From Pelobates cultripes (lineage: Eukaryota; Chordata; Amphibia; Anura; Pelobatidae), in assembly GCA_933207985.1 (NCBI GenBank), contig OW240918.1:24348833-24412832 (forward strand): 64,000 nucleotides of DNA. The letters are read 5' to 3'. A program made the translations under genes and the position numbers. Below the pieces are notes generated by a model. That model had not been told where the DNA came from, did not search any database, and saw nothing but the letters and a program-made list of their open reading frames with translations. Shown piece by piece: positions 30,130 to 42,220 of this stretch. Numbering within the stretch: position 1 is the first letter of the stretch; every line of letters starts with the position of its first letter.

Positions 30130-30810
30130 CGCTTGACAAGTGCCATTGTAACAATATTATCAATGTTTTAATGTTGTAGCTGATCAGTTTGTATGTATTT
30201 GTGTGTACGTATTAACCTCATTAACCCTTTGACTACTAAGTAATTAAAAAAATAAAATAAATCAAACTGCCCATTCAGTATTCCGATGATGCTAGTCCTA
30301 TAAAAAAAAACTACTTGCTGGGTTCTCAGCTAAATACCTTTGATAAGGCGTATTGTCACGAAAATTAGATTAGCAATATTGTTATTTTGCATTTAATCTA
30401 CTTTGTAACACCATTGACATCTATATGCAATCCTCTGGACATGTATAATTGTAATCACCAGCCAGTATAGGTTCTCTTTGAAAATGTTCACAACATATCA
30501 TCCAGTATATCTGCATTCTTGTATTAAAAAATACTTTATATAAATAAAGAACTTAAAAAACAAATATTTGTGTTCTTGGACACCACCCCCCCAAAAAATC
30601 AATAGCTTTGTGTATAAATTGCTTGATCTGGTCACCTAAAAATGTAGTTTTGTAAATTGGCAGTGACTTGACTGCATAGGCTTCTAATCAGTCTATGGGG
30701 GCAAGGGGCATTTATAATTCCTATCTATGCAGAGATGTGTTTAGTCGGAGAAGACCAATGGAAGGGAAGTAGGAAAGAGCTAAAACTATCCAAGAACAAG
30801 CTTATCCACA
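30130..30810. other. Noncoding spacer
   Basis: AT-rich, no gene or clear repeat seen. Confidence 0.35.
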
Positions 30811-30818
30811 TTCTAGAC

Positions 30819-30950
30819 CAGTGGCCCCCAACCTAGTCCTCATAGACTATCAGAAGTCCAGGTTTTGTCCATTTTCCATTTGAATAAAAAAGGGAAATAC
30901 ATAAATCCTGGACTGTTGGTGGTCAATGAAGACTGAGTTGGGGACCACTG
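30819..30950. mobile_element. Palindromic hAT MITE
   Basis: Ends CAGTGGCCCCCAACC and GTTGGGGACCACTG with exact 8-bp duplication TTCTAGAC at 30811-30818 and 30951-30958. Confidence 0.9.
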
Positions 30951-31084
30951 TTCTAGACAACGTTATTATATTTCTATTGATTAATGTTGGTTTGGTTTCC
31001 TCAATATATATATAATCACTATTCTCAGGATGATATATTGACGGATATTGTTACAATAGTGGGATACATGACACATTTAGTAAA

Positions 31085-31500
31085 CATTGTGTCAGTACAT
31101 CTAGTCCGCCCAATATTTCTAAATCCATTCATTAGTCCCTGGCCTTATCTTATAGCTAGGATAGCCTTATGCCTATCCCACGCATGCTTAACCTCCCTCG
31201 CTGTGTAAACCTCTACCACTTCAGCTGGAAGGCTATTCCATGCGTCCACTACCCTCTCAGTAAAGTAATACTTCCTGAAATAATTTTTAAACCTTTGTCC
31301 CTCTAATTTAAGACTATGTTTTCTTGTTATGGTAGTTTTTCATCTTTTAAATATAGTCTCCTCCTTTACTGTGTTGATTCCCTTTATGTACTTAAATGTT
31401 TCTATCATATCCCCCCCTGTCTCGTCTTTCCTCCAAGCAATACATGTTAAGATCCTTCAACTTTTCCTGGTTAGTTTTATCCTGCAATCTACTCTTGACA
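31085..31500. repeat. Dispersed repeat, longer copy
   Basis: Same family as 8318-8490, extending further: GGAAGGCTATTCCATGCGTC, CTCTCAGTAAAGTAATACTT, then a CT-rich end. Cut on the right by the TTAA MITE at 31507. Confidence 0.6.
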
Positions 31501-31506
31501 TCTTAA

Positions 31507-32046
31507 AGGGACACTATAGTGACCAGAACAACTACAGCTTATTGAATTTGTTCTGGTGAGTAGAATCATTACCTTCAGGTTTTTTGCTGTAAACACTGTC
31601 TTTTCAGAGAAAATGCAGTGTTTACATTACAGCCTAGTGATAACTTCACTGGCCACTCCTCAGATAGCTGTTAGAGATCCTTCCTGGGTCATGGCTGCCT
31701 AAAATGCATCCAAACATTCAGTATCTTCTCCCTCTGCATACAGACACTGAACTTTCCTCATAGAGATTCATTGAGATGCTGATTGGCCAGGGCTGTGTTT
31801 GAATTGTGCTGGCTCTGCCCCTGATCTCCTTGTCAGTTTCAGCCAATCCTATGGGGAAGCATTGTGATTGGATCAGGCCACCACTTCTGATGATGTCAGA
31901 GGTCGAAGGAAGTTCACAGGCAGAGGCAGCAGCTTCAGACTTGAATACAAGTAAGATTTTACTATATTTAGGGAGGCCAAGGGGGCTAGATAGTGGTTTT
32001 AACACAATTGGGTCAGGAATACATGTTTGTGTTATATAGTGCTCCT
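31507..32046. mobile_element. TTAA MITE (CAGAACAACTACAGCTTATT subfamily)
   Basis: AGGGACACTATAGTGACC to TATAGTGCTCCT between TTAA 31503-31506 and 32047-32050. Close to the copy at 43245-43831 along its whole length. Confidence 0.85.
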
Positions 32047-32050
32047 TTAA

Positions 32051-33685
32051 GATTTAAACAGTGTGGAGGTATTGCAGCTGCTTCCACGAAACCACTAAAC
32101 CATATCTTCACCACAGGCCCCCAATGTGATACCACTGTTACTATGTATGTCTCTATCTAAATGCATTGCATAATTGTATACTTTGATTTCAACTTAATAA
32201 AAAATACAAAAAAAAAAAAAAAAGATTTCAACAGTGTAATTTTTTTAATTTTGTTTCCCATACATTAATGGTAGAAACAAGTTTGCTACTGGATAGCGTT
32301 TCCATTATTATCAAACTAACAAAATCTTCAAAAAACTACATACGATGTTAAAATCATTTCTGTGATTCAGCAGTAGAAGATCTTTTTTCCAATTTTGGGA
32401 CGCAAAGCAATACCATATTTTATTTCTTCAATATGATATCAACTTTTGTCCTTGAGCGCTGTGGTATTTCTCTAGTTACAAACCATTTGAAGACGTGTTT
32501 CTCAGGAGCTTTTTAAATTAACTTTCACTGGAGCGCTAGAGAACCGGAGTATTTGCAGATGTTTGACCCCGATGCTCCTGGTGAATTTTCTCTTTTGAAT
32601 TGATTCTAAAACTTCATGGTTCACATAAAGCAGTGTATAAACATTTACGTGCAATACGTCTCTCTCAAAGAGTTACATTTTTGCCGAAGGACAGGTTTAT
32701 AATTCCAGTAACTGATAATTCATGTAATAACAAAACATTCATAGCTAACCAAAGTCATTACACCACCAACATTCCCCAAAGAGTTGTTCTCAAGAAAACA
32801 TCTTGTATCTTTTACCAGAAGAATGTCTTCTTAATACAATTCTTTATTTAGAGATCAGATTGCATTGTAAGAACACTAATGCATCTGCTATTTTATTTAT
32901 TTTTAGCTTGAAGAGTTATTTAATCCGATTTGAATCCCACAGGAACAAAGGTGTCTATTTCTTAAGCTTTTCTTCATTCACGGTAAGGAGACTTGTGTAC
33001 TTGTCAAATAAACAAAACCTTTAATTCTAGTTTACTTCCAAATAAATTAATCGCAAAACTTTATATTCAGTTTGAACTTCTAAACATTTGGGAATCACAT
33101 GTCTGCTTCAAAGAGAAGTTCAATGTTCACTCTTTAATGATTGTATTGATTTAGAACTTAGAACTAGAGGGTTGCGACCTTTGATACATGAATACCCAGG
33201 GGGCATTGAGATAGACGTGAGTGGTACTACTCTATATTGATGTGAGAAAAATCATTTCACATTTTCTTTGTTTTCTAATATAACAATGCTTTTAACAATC
33301 AGATAGGATACTTTCTATGTATTTGTTAGAACTATGTGTACACAATTTAGTAAGTTACATTTATTCGTCACTAAATAGTTTATTAAATGGAATTAATGTC
33401 CATGATTTGTTGGGAATGAGCAAGGAAATTCAACATTTATTGCCAGAAGAGTTGAGTTTTGAGGTTTTTCTAAAATGAGTGTTTTTGGTTAAAATGTATA
33501 ATTCTCTGGTGAATTCCCAATAACTTGTGGTGTAGTGAATAACACTGAGTACCTTTCAATGTTTTGATTTTGAGAGAACACAGCAAGTTTCAATGACACT
33601 CGTTTCAATTGAATTTATGCTTTTAAAGGTGACTAAAAGGAATTTAGTATGAGATGGCCCCAGGGCATTCAAGAGCAGCTTTTAG
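32051..33685. other. Noncoding spacer
   Basis: About 1.6 kb without recognisable gene or repeat except an A run near 32205. Short open frames at 32600-33024 have no known features. Confidence 0.35.
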
Positions 33686-33689
33686 GTGT

Positions 33690-33950
33690 ATCTAAACTTC
33701 TGTAAGCATTACAACACTCTGTAGAGGTTATGGTGCCAAGAGTGCCCTGGGAAACCCCTCCCCCATGTAAGTAGTCAAACTTAGGTTTGATAACTGGGTT
33801 GGCAGTGGTCTCTTTCTCCATTGAGAGCCGGAAGCTCATTCTAGGAGTTTCTGTTAGCTCTCCTGATTCCTCTCAGCCAATGAGCTAAACCCTGCACTGC
33901 CACACTTAGCTCAATGCAGAGATCTTCTTACTCTTGTTGGGGAGGTGCCT
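33690..33950. mobile_element. Diverged TTAA MITE half
   Basis: GCATTACAACACTCTGTAG, GGTTATGGTGCCAAGAGTG and CCCCTCCC follow the same order as 22785-22850. Ends not defined. Confidence 0.4.
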
Positions 33951-34595
33951 GTAGGGGTGGACTGACCACACGGGTACATCACCATGGACCATGGGTCTGA
34001 GGCAATCGGGCGGGAGGGATGGAGCTCCACTGAACAGCCATGCTCTGGCTGGTTTGATCAGAGATCTCCACAGCCAGAAAGCCATAGTTCCACACACACA
34101 TTCCAGCAATAGGTAGCCCCTTTAACCCAATGTTGCTAATATACCAGAGCCCACAGAACAAGGGACCCCTAATATTAATTAACTCCAATCTCAGAGACCA
34201 GAAGATGGGAGAGTGAGTGAGTGAGTGAGTGGGCAGCAGTGGCTTTTCCTAGAACTTCACTATTCTGGACAGCGATCTCAGATGTCCCACCTGGGATCTG
34301 CTGAAACCTCTCCCCCAACTTGGAAGTCACAGCCCTGAGTGCTCCTATCACAACTGGAACTACTACTGCCTTCACTGTCCAGATCTTTTGTAGTGTCTCA
34401 ACTGGAATTAAATGGATGACATTGTAGTCCAATTACAATATATAATTGTTTAAATAATGCATCATTCTCAAGTGGGTATATACAGATTTTGAATATATAA
34501 AAAAGTGCATTACATTTAAAAAAAAGCTTCACTGTAGGGTTTATTACTAAAAATGCCATTTTCATCAGCATTCAGAGCCGGCCCATCCATCTAAA
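33951..34595. other. Noncoding spacer
   Basis: Contains a short (GTGA)n run near 34208-34230. Nothing else recognised. Confidence 0.35.
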
Positions 34596-34844
34596 ACAGG
34601 ATTTCCCAACCCTTGGCAGCGGGCGGTGGTCCCTTAGGGCCACCCAATGGACATGCGCAATGAGGGGCCCGGTCTTGCACTGTGGCGCTTTAACAGCGTA
34701 CCACTTCCTCCCAGCTCACTCACACAGCCGCGTGGGAGGAAGAAGAGGAAGATGGGGCCGGATAGGGAGAGCAGGCCCCCAGCTCCCACCAGGCACAGCC
34801 AGCAGAAGGTAAGAACCTGCTGGGTGGCTAAATTTATTTTAATG

Positions 34845-35275
34845 TGTGTTTGTGTGCATGTGTGTATGTGTAGTGTGTATATCTGTATGTAGTGTGGGTA
34901 TCAGTATTTGAATGTGTGTAGTGTGTGAATCTTTGTTTGTATGTGTGTATTTCTTTGTATGAGTGTAATGTGTGTGTATCTGTGTATGTGTAGTGTGTGT
35001 TTGTATCTGTGTAGTGTGTGTATCTGTATGTAGTGTGGGTATCTGTGTGTTTGTATGTGTGTAATGTTTTCTAGTGTGTGTTTGTATGTGTGTGTCTGTA
35101 TGTGTGTAGTGTGTAGTTTGTGTATTCTGTATGTGTGTAATATGTATCTGTGTGTAGTGTGTGTATCTGTATGTCTGTGTATCTGCATGTGTGTATCTGT
35201 ATGTGTCAGTGTCTGTGTGTATGTCTGTATGTCTGTGTATCTGCAGGCGTATCAGTGTGTCTGTACGTCAGTATC
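34845..35275. repeat. GT-rich microsatellite
   Basis: Units such as TGTGTAGTGTGTGTATCTG and GTGTATCTGTATGTC. Cysteine/valine-rich frames are artefacts. Confidence 0.9.
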
Positions 35276-35494
35276 TGCATGTCATTCAGTTTTTGATACA
35301 TATACTGACATACATCCAGTTGCACAGACACACTGATACACATGAAGATATACAGACACACAAACACTGCCACACATACAGATACATAGACTAACTGATA
35401 CAATCACTGACACACATACAGATACAGATACAAACACTGACACACATGCATATACACAGACACAGTGTATAGGTAAGTGTTTTGGCTGCAGTGC

Positions 35495-35690
35495 ACACAC
35501 AGACACAAGCTACATTCCCAGCATTCACACAGACACACACTACATCCCCAGCACACACAGATACATACTACACCCCCAGCACACACACAGACACTACATC
35601 CCCAGCACACACATAGACACACTACATTCCCAGCACACACACACAGACACACACTTCATCCCCATCACACCCACATAGAGACACTACCAT
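35495..35690. repeat. CA-rich minisatellite
   Basis: About six copies of a roughly 30-bp unit ACTACATCCCCAGCACACAC plus CAGACAC. Confidence 0.85.
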
Positions 35691-35965
35691 TGCAGAAGCA
35701 TATATGTTGTTTTGGGTTTTTTTTGGGGGGGGGGCAGCATTTCATACTTGGATCCAGGCAGCACAATGTCTTGGGCAGGTCCTGTCAGCATTGGTTATGA
35801 ATGCTGTAATATACAGAACAATGCAATTGCATTGTTTTTATTCCAACGTTTTCATTTTACTCGACATTTATCTGTAAGCCTGTGTAAACAGACTGTGCTT
35901 CTTGAACAACAATTGAAGATTATGCTACCTTTAGTGTACTAATAATCTTAATTTTAATAAGGACA

Positions 35966-36100
35966 GGAGGCGAGTATTTTGCATTAACTCTCTTTACTAA
36001 ACTCCACAGCAGTAAAGAAAAACGTAAAAAGTAACATTAAATCACTGAGCAGCATAGTATATATAAGGGTCATGCTGCCTGTACACTTCCTCTTTCTTGA
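35966..36100. repeat. DIRS left inverted terminal repeat
   Basis: From GGAGGCGAGTATTTTGCATT through CATGCTGCCTGTACACTTCC; the inverse lies at 41849-41984 with few differences (the GCGAGT/GCTTCC segment near the outer edge differs). Confidence 0.9.
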
Positions 36101-36584
36101 AGCGACATCCAAGTCCAGACTGATCTCGAAACGATAGAACCAACGAAACAATCAACAACGGTCTCTGGTGAGCAGAACTTGATGAGACTCCTGGTAAACG
36201 AGGTCGGGAGAAGACGAAACGAAGCCTTTATCCTCGTAGGCGGAGTCGTGAGGGTAACCAAACCAACAACCAGTGGAGGTCCTGAAGAGGATTACACTGA
36301 AAGAAGAGTATGAAATAGGTTAGGTACTGAACCGTAACTGGTCACACATGAGAGCCATATCAGAGTGTGTCAACCTAAGTGATGATATACACAGGAGTGA
36401 GTGTAATGGAAGGTAATACGTGTTATGTGTAACATGTGGTGCAACGTAACCTGGTTGACTAAGGCCTAGATCTGGGATGAGAGACGGGATATGGAAAGTA
36501 GCAAGCACTGACAAGCCAAAAGAAAAAGGTCCGTCACCTTGAGATCCACTCCCCCGAGGAGTCAGGCTACGGAACAAAAGGGAG

Positions 36585-36690
36585 GGAAAATACTCGCCTC
36601 CTGTCCTTATTAAAATTAAGATTATTAGTACACTAAAGCTAGCATAATCTTCAATTTTATAACATGACAGGAGGCTTCCTATTTTGCAAT
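36585..36690. repeat. DIRS internal complementary region
   Basis: Its left half (CTGTCCTTATTAAAATTAAG ... AATCTTCAA) is the inverse of the left outer end 35911-35980. Its right half (TTTTATAACATGACAGGAGG) is the inverse of the right outer end. The junction is CTTCAATTTTATAAC, overlapping by AATT. Confidence 0.9.
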
Positions 36691-36691
36691 T

Positions 36692-37640
36692 TTAACGCTG
36701 AAGGAGAGATGTCCCAGCAGAAGGGGGAGTGCGAAAATAAAAGGTACGGAAAGTGGATTCCCGAGACCAATCCGCCGCTCGGAGGATGTCTGACAGTGAC
36801 GCCCCCGCTAGGAAGGCTGAGGAAGCCGCCCCCCCTCGAACGGAGTGGGCGCCGAAAGTAGGGTCTATACCGGCGAGGGAGAGGATCCATCAAATCCACC
36901 GGGCCAGTGTGGTGACCGAGACCGGCGCGTGGGGGCGAACATAGGAGACTAGGAGTTGGCCCGACGCCGAGTTCCGGAGCGAGGAGGTAGCCGAAACGTA
37001 TCTGCGCAGGGTGGACACGACGCAGAGTTGCGGATCGTCTGGGAAAAAAGGGTAGAATACCGAGGTCGAACCCGACTTAGTGCGACGGGAAACGTGGAAA
37101 GTGACCCCCTCCGGGGCAATCTCGAAGGCGTCAACGTCGAAGGCTCGAACGTCTGATACCCGTCGAAAGGACACGAGACAGAGCAGAAAAGCGCACTTAG
37201 CCGACAATTGGCGTAGGGAGAGGCGGTCATTAGGGAGCCAATCCCTGAAAAAACGGAGGACCAGCCCAACATCCCATAGGTGGGAGTACCTGGGAGCTGG
37301 GGGGCGGCGGAGCCGCATACCACGGAGCAGGCGGCAGACGAGAGGGTCTTTGCCGACCGGGAGGTCCCCTACGGGGGTATGGGCCGCCGAAATCGCGGAG
37401 CGAAAAACGTTAACAGACCGATAGGAGCGGCCCGACGAAAACAAGGATGAAAGGAAATTGAGAATCATGGGAATAGGTGCTGTAAATGGATCGGCGTCCC
37501 GTTCCATGCACCAAGTAGACCAGGAGGTCCAAGCTGAAAGGTAGCAGCGTCTAGTTCCGGGGGCCCAGGAATCCCATAAGAGGTCCCTAGTAGCCTGCGA
37601 TAGTCCGCTGACTTGCCAGGAACCCCGGAAAGAGTCCAAG
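36692..37640 (-). pseudogene. DIRS tyrosine recombinase (one in-frame stop)
   Basis: Belongs to the tyrosine recombinase family that closes and integrates DIRS circles. Reading on the minus strand, the N-terminal core-binding part (RDLLWDSWAPGTRRCYLSAW) is followed by the first catalytic-arginine region (FLLCLVSFRRVSDVRAF). A TGA at 36892-36890 interrupts the frame. After it the same frame continues to TAA at 36694-36692 and holds the remaining signature: HSVR (H-x-x-R) and a tyrosine in TFYFR. So only one codon breaks an otherwise full-length gene; CGA-to-TGA by CpG decay is a likely cause. It overlaps the end of the RT/RNase H frame by roughly 170 bp in another frame, normal for DIRS. Confidence 0.85.
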
Positions 37641-38961
37641 CCACCAGGGGTAGTCGATCTTCCAAGAGAAGCGGGTGGAGATTCCCTTTGGGATCCGTGA
37701 GCAGCTCCGGAAAGGATGGAAGGAGGAGAGGATCCCTGCAGGAGGTGGCCAGGAGGTCCAGAAACCATGGTTGGCTCTGCCACAAGGGTGTTATGAGGAC
37801 CAGAGTGACCTGTTGCGTCCGCATCTGGTGTAATGTTCTCGCGATCATGGCAAATGGGGGAAATGCATAGGCTCCGGTCGTTGGCCATTGTTGTAGAAAA
37901 GCGTCCGTCGCCTTGCTCTCCGGGTCCGGGAGCCAGCTGAAGAACTCCGGGGTTTGATGGTTGTTGCGGGACGCGAAGAGATCCAGGTGAAAGGGACCCC
38001 TCCGGGTTGCCAGGGCTCTGAAGATCCTCGTGTTCAGTCTCCAATCGCTGACGTCCCTCCAGTGGCGAGAGAACCAGTCGGCCGTGAGGTTGATTTCCCC
38101 GGGCAGGTATTCGGCCTGGAGAGCGATGTTGCGGGGTAGGCAATAGTCGAAAATGTCCTTTGTGATGTCTGACAGTAGACGTGAATGTGCGCCCCCCAGG
38201 CGATTGATATACCGGACTGCGGAGACATTGTCCATGCGTAGGAGGATGCAGCAGTTGGATCTGTCTCGGGCCAGGCTGCGGATCGCGAAGGACCATGCCA
38301 GGAGTTCCAGGCAGTTTATGTGCATGGAGAGTTCCTGAGCTGTCCATGTTCCTCCTGTGGATATGGACCCGTTGGTGGCGCCCCAGCCCCACAAGCTGGC
38401 GTCTGACTCCAGTACGAAGTCTGGGGTGTCTCCGAATATGGCCCTGCCGTTCCAGGCTTGCATGCTGTCCAGCCACCATGATAGTTCCTCGCGAACTTCC
38501 GTCGTCACCGGGACGATTTGATCGTATGTGGGCCTGTGGCGTAGGTACCTCGCCTTGAGGTGTTGCATGGCTCTGTAGTGGAGGGGACCCGGGAATATGG
38601 CCTGAATGGAGGCGGAGAGGAGTCCCACGATCCTGGCCAGGTTGCGGAGAGGGATGGAGTCGCGACGGAGTGCTCTGCGAATCTCCTTGCGAATAGACGA
38701 GATCTTCGAGGCTGGAAGCTTTAGAGTGCATGTAGTCGAGTCGATCTCGAAGCCCAGGAATTGTATTGTCTGGGATGGGATCAATTCCGATTTCTGGCGG
38801 TTCACCACGAAGCCCAGAGATTCCAGTAGTGTTACTGCGAGATGAGTGTGTTGGTGCAGTCTGCGCTCGTTGGAGCAAAAGAGAAGCAGGTCGTCCAGGT
38901 AGATGATGCATCGGACGCCCCTGGATCTCAGGTGGGCCACCACCGGTTTCAGAAGTTTGGT
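37465..38961 (-). pseudogene. DIRS reverse transcriptase (3' part) and RNase H
   Basis: Minus-strand frame continuing the RT after the frameshift near 38962. It starts at TKLLKPV, carries the catalytic YLDD box (YLDDLLLF), the RT thumb region, an RNase H domain (ESDASLWGWGA, then CLELLAW and RMDNVSAV with the expected acidic residues) and the DIRS-typical tail (HLDLFASRNN, FFSWLPDP). It ends at a stop at 37465. It would be translated with the upstream Gag-RT frame only if the frameshift were absent. Confidence 0.88.
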
Positions 38962-38962
38962 G

Positions 38963-40849
38963 AGCCGAGCTGAGCCCGAAAGGGAGGCAGGTGAATTGCC
39001 AAGGACGGCCGTGCCAGAGGAAACGTAGGAGGGTTCGGCAGTCCGGATGCACTGAGACCGACAGGTATGCATCTTTTAGATCTAGTCTGGTGAACCAGTC
39101 GTTGCTTTGTAGGAGGTCCCGCAGGAGGTGGATGCCCTCCATCTTGAAGTGGCGGTACGCCACATACGCGTTGAGGCCGCGTAGGTTGATGACTGGACGG
39201 TATTCTCCCGTCTTCTTCCTAACCAGGAAAATATTGCTGAAATAACCTCCCCCGTCGTAGGTCGGCTGGATAGCCCCTTTGTCCCGAAGTTCGCGTAGTT
39301 CCGCGTTGACGAGGTATTGGTCGTAAGATGACATGTGGATGGGGTGAGGAGGTTGTGTCTGGAGGGGAGTCCCTACTAGGTCTATGACATATCCCTGTAC
39401 CATTTGTAGGATCCACTTGTCTGAGGACAGAGCGCCCAATTCTGGAAAGAATGGGAAATACGTCCCGCGGGGCGGGTGCAAGGTAACAATGGAGGAATAC
39501 GGGTGCTTACCTGTAGCAAAGCGGGAATGTCCGCGTCCGCGTGGTCCCCGGCCTCTGTCCGAGCCTCGGGAGAAAGGTTGTTGCCTGTACTCTCGTGTTG
39601 GGTAGAAAGGTGTCGGTTGAGTGCGGGGGCCTGAAGGCCAGAATCGGCTGGCGGCACGGCCCCGTTGCCGGCCAGCCCTTCCAAAAACTCCTCTGGTGGT
39701 AGTGCTCCGGAAGACTCTGCGCATAGAGGACTGCGCCTTATTAAGTGAAGTGAACACGTTCACGTGTTTGTTAAGTTCCTTGAGGAACGGTTCACCAAAC
39801 AATTTCCCTTGTGCCTGGGGCCCAATCTCTTTAGTGCCAAGCTCTGCCAATTTACCGTTAATACGGTATAACGCTGCTTTCCGTCTCTCAGAAGAGAGCG
39901 TAACATTAGTGTTTCCAATGAAACAAAAACACCGTTGTGCCCATTCGCGCACGTCGTGTGCCCATTCCCTGATGTCTTCGGCAGAGAAGGAATCGGCTCT
40001 GGCAAGGGCGTCATCTGCCAGGTACATAATACGGGCCAGAGGGCCAATGGAGTCCAGCAGGTTATCCTGCGTGCCGAATAGGCCTTTCTCTACCCCTCGT
40101 CGAGGGTGTCTCCCACTGCGCATCATGAAGGTTGTCATAACCTTATCAAACTCGGGAGTGTGAGCCACTTTATCTGGCAGGGAAGGGCGTGGGCATTCGG
40201 ATCTGAGCCGGTTGCGGACCTCTTTCTCCAGGGGCTTGCGAAGCCACAGGTGCATGAACCTGGAGAGGTGTTCTGGGGGTGACCAGTCTCCCGATCTGGG
40301 GTGGCGGATGTTGCGGGGATCAAACATCGCCTGACCCGAAGGGTCTAAAATGGTGTCCGAATCAAGAGGGTGTTCTGCGTCCGCAGTGTCTTCAGTACCC
40401 CCTGTCTGGGCCGCACCCAGAAGAGTCTCCCGCATGAGAGCAGAGACAGATTTCTCGTCCGAACCCCAAGTGTCGTCCGAATCAGAGACGTCAGCTTGCC
40501 ATTCATCTAGCATTGACATGGAATGGGAAGGCCCTTGCTCTTCGTCCGAAGAGTAATCCTGACGTGGGGTCGGGGTACTAGCTTTGGCAGATTTGCGCTT
40601 GGCATGCGCCTTACCCTTAAGTGGTTTTAGTGCCTGATCTTCGCCTTTCTCATGGCGTTTCCTAGGACGGAAATCCTCCCTGATCCGATAGTCGGACATA
40701 TCCGAATCTGAGTCCTGGCGAGGTCGCCTGCGGGTAGGCTTGGGCGCCTCTGTAGTGCGTGCCTTGGAGAGTGCCTTCTCCACCGAAGCAGCGACAGCTG
40801 CGTTGATCATTGCTTGGAAGTCCACAGGGACGTTCTGGGAATCTTCCAT
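38963..40849 (-). pseudogene. DIRS Gag and reverse transcriptase N-terminal part
   Basis: From ATG at 40849. The first 450 or so residues look Gag-like: acidic/serine tracts, a helical core, and an RG-rich C-terminus (RGRGPRGRGHSRF). No stop separates it from the RT fingers/palm (RELRDKGAIQP, IFLVRKKTGEYRPVINLRGL, FTRLDLKDAYLSV, LPFGLSS), where DLKDAY holds the first catalytic aspartate. At 38962 the frame is lost: the residues normally between SSA and TKLL are missing, consistent with a small deletion. The frame then runs on without function into the recombinase frame, giving a misleading 1402-codon ORF (start 41098). Confidence 0.85.
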
Positions 40850-41098
40850 GATAAGGGTAGGCTGATATAAATCACGAATAGGCACAGTATAAATGGGGCA
40901 CCCAGGTCTTAAATATATAGGCGTAGGGTCAGTTGATGTGGCACTTGTGGTGGGTAACAACTCCACCCAGTATAAAAACCCCAGCAGGGTATAGTTGGTG
41001 ACCTTATAAAAACTGGGGCTCACCCAGTTAGAGAGAACTGCAACAGCTAGTCTCCCAATAAGCAGCGTGGTACACAAGTACGTATAATGGGGGCTCAC

Positions 41099-41848
41099 CC
41101 CGGTTGCACAGGGTTGGTACCCTTAAGTGCAGGTCACAATAATAAGCAGGCAGCAGCACTGACCTGACTGACCCAGCCACAGAGTATAGGTTATCAGTGT
41201 AGGTAATCCTGGCACTCACAGTGATGAAGTTCACAGCCACAGGTTATAGGCATGCAATGTAGATAATCCTGTCTCTTGCAGTGATGAAATTCACAGTCAC
41301 AGAGTATAGGCATGCAGTGTAAGTAATCCTGTCACTCACAGTGATGAAACTCACAGTCACAGAGTATAGGCTGCAGGAATTCACACTAGGGCTTCAGTCC
41401 AGCACAAAAGCAGGTGGTAGGCAGCTAAGACAGCAAGCACTGAGTCCCCAAGGAGATCCACGCGGAAAAACAAGATGGCTGCGTGAATCTCGCGGTATCC
41501 GCGATCAAAAATGGCGGCCGCGAGTGTAGGCCGCAAGCCGGGGACTAAATTTAAGGCCGGCCGGCGCGAAAAAGATCGCGATTGATTCCGGTCGCGAGTA
41601 GGGGGCCCAGGAGGGCACCCCAGGGTAGGAAACCCTGAGGGGAGCCCAGGGAGTCCCAGGGCAGGGAGGGAGAAACTAAAAAGGCTAATCCTTCCCACAG
41701 CCCTGAGAAAGGCAATATAAATATAAATACAGGCATAAACAGAACCTAATTAATGGCAAAGTAATTAAATAAGCTAAACAGACTAATACAAAATAATGCA
41801 AAAAGGCTCTGGAGGAGCCAAATAGTCTGACCTGTCTGCGTGGAGCAG
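41099..41848 (-). other. DIRS 5' leader region
   Basis: Between Gag and the right inverted terminal repeat. Contains three to four imperfect 60-bp tandem units (CAGTGATGAAATTCACAGTC, GCATGCAGTGTAAGTAATCC) at 41200-41370 and a CpG-rich block (41455-41600) that may be the element promoter. Confidence 0.5.
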
Positions 41849-41984
41849 TAAAGAAAGAGGAAGTGTACAGGCAGCATGACCCTTATATATACTATGCTGC
41901 TCAGTGATTTAATGTTACTTTTTACGTTTTTCTTTACTGCTGTGGAGTTTAGTAAAGAGAGTTAATGCAAAATAGGAAGCCTCC
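41849..41984. repeat. DIRS right inverted terminal repeat
   Basis: AGTAAAGAAAGAGGAAGTGT to CAAAATAGGAAGCCTCC, the inverse of 35966-36100. Confidence 0.9.
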
Positions 41985-42001
41985 AGTCATGTTATAAAAT
42001 T

Positions 42002-42169
42002 ATAAACACCCACAGACAACCTCTTCAAGCACAAAGAGGTCAATGATGCTGATTATATAGCAGAACTTTATAATAATCATCAAACCATTGTGTTAAACTG
42101 CAAAGCTCATAAATATATACAGTATCCACCTCTCTGTCTATCTATCTCTCTATTTATCTATCTATAATT

Positions 42170-42220
<51 letters not shown>

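Larger units (their letters stand above)
34596..35700. mobile_element. hAT-like element with GT and CA repeats
   Basis: Begins near CAGGATTTCCCAACCCTTGG and holds a GC-rich block (GGGCCACCCAATGG, CACTTCCTCCCAG, TGGGAGGAAGAAG) like that at 16600-16730, then GT-rich repeats to about 35290 and CA-rich repeats to about 35690. The right terminus and target duplication were not found, so limits are approximate. Confidence 0.5.
35911..42001 (-). mobile_element. DIRS-type retrotransposon, nearly complete
   Basis: A 6.1-kb element with inverted terminal repeats (35966-36100 and 41849-41984), an internal complementary region (36585-36690) that joins copies of both outer ends, and genes for Gag, reverse transcriptase/RNase H and a tyrosine recombinase. 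This set is diagnostic of DIRS elements, which integrate by recombination through a circle rather than with an integrase. The outer ends share AATT (35911-35914 and 41998-42001) and no longer duplication is seen, as expected. Visible lesions are one frameshift in RT and one in-frame stop in the recombinase, so the insertion looks young. Confidence 0.9.

Noticed and set aside
36956..40556. Plus-strand open frames across the DIRS region
   Set aside because: They are antisense shadows of the dense minus-strand coding sequence and carry no recognisable domain.
36890..41098. A single 1402-residue protein
   Set aside because: It is a chance fusion: Gag and half of RT, then an out-of-frame stretch over the RNase H region, then the recombinase frame. 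The true RT continuation is in another frame.
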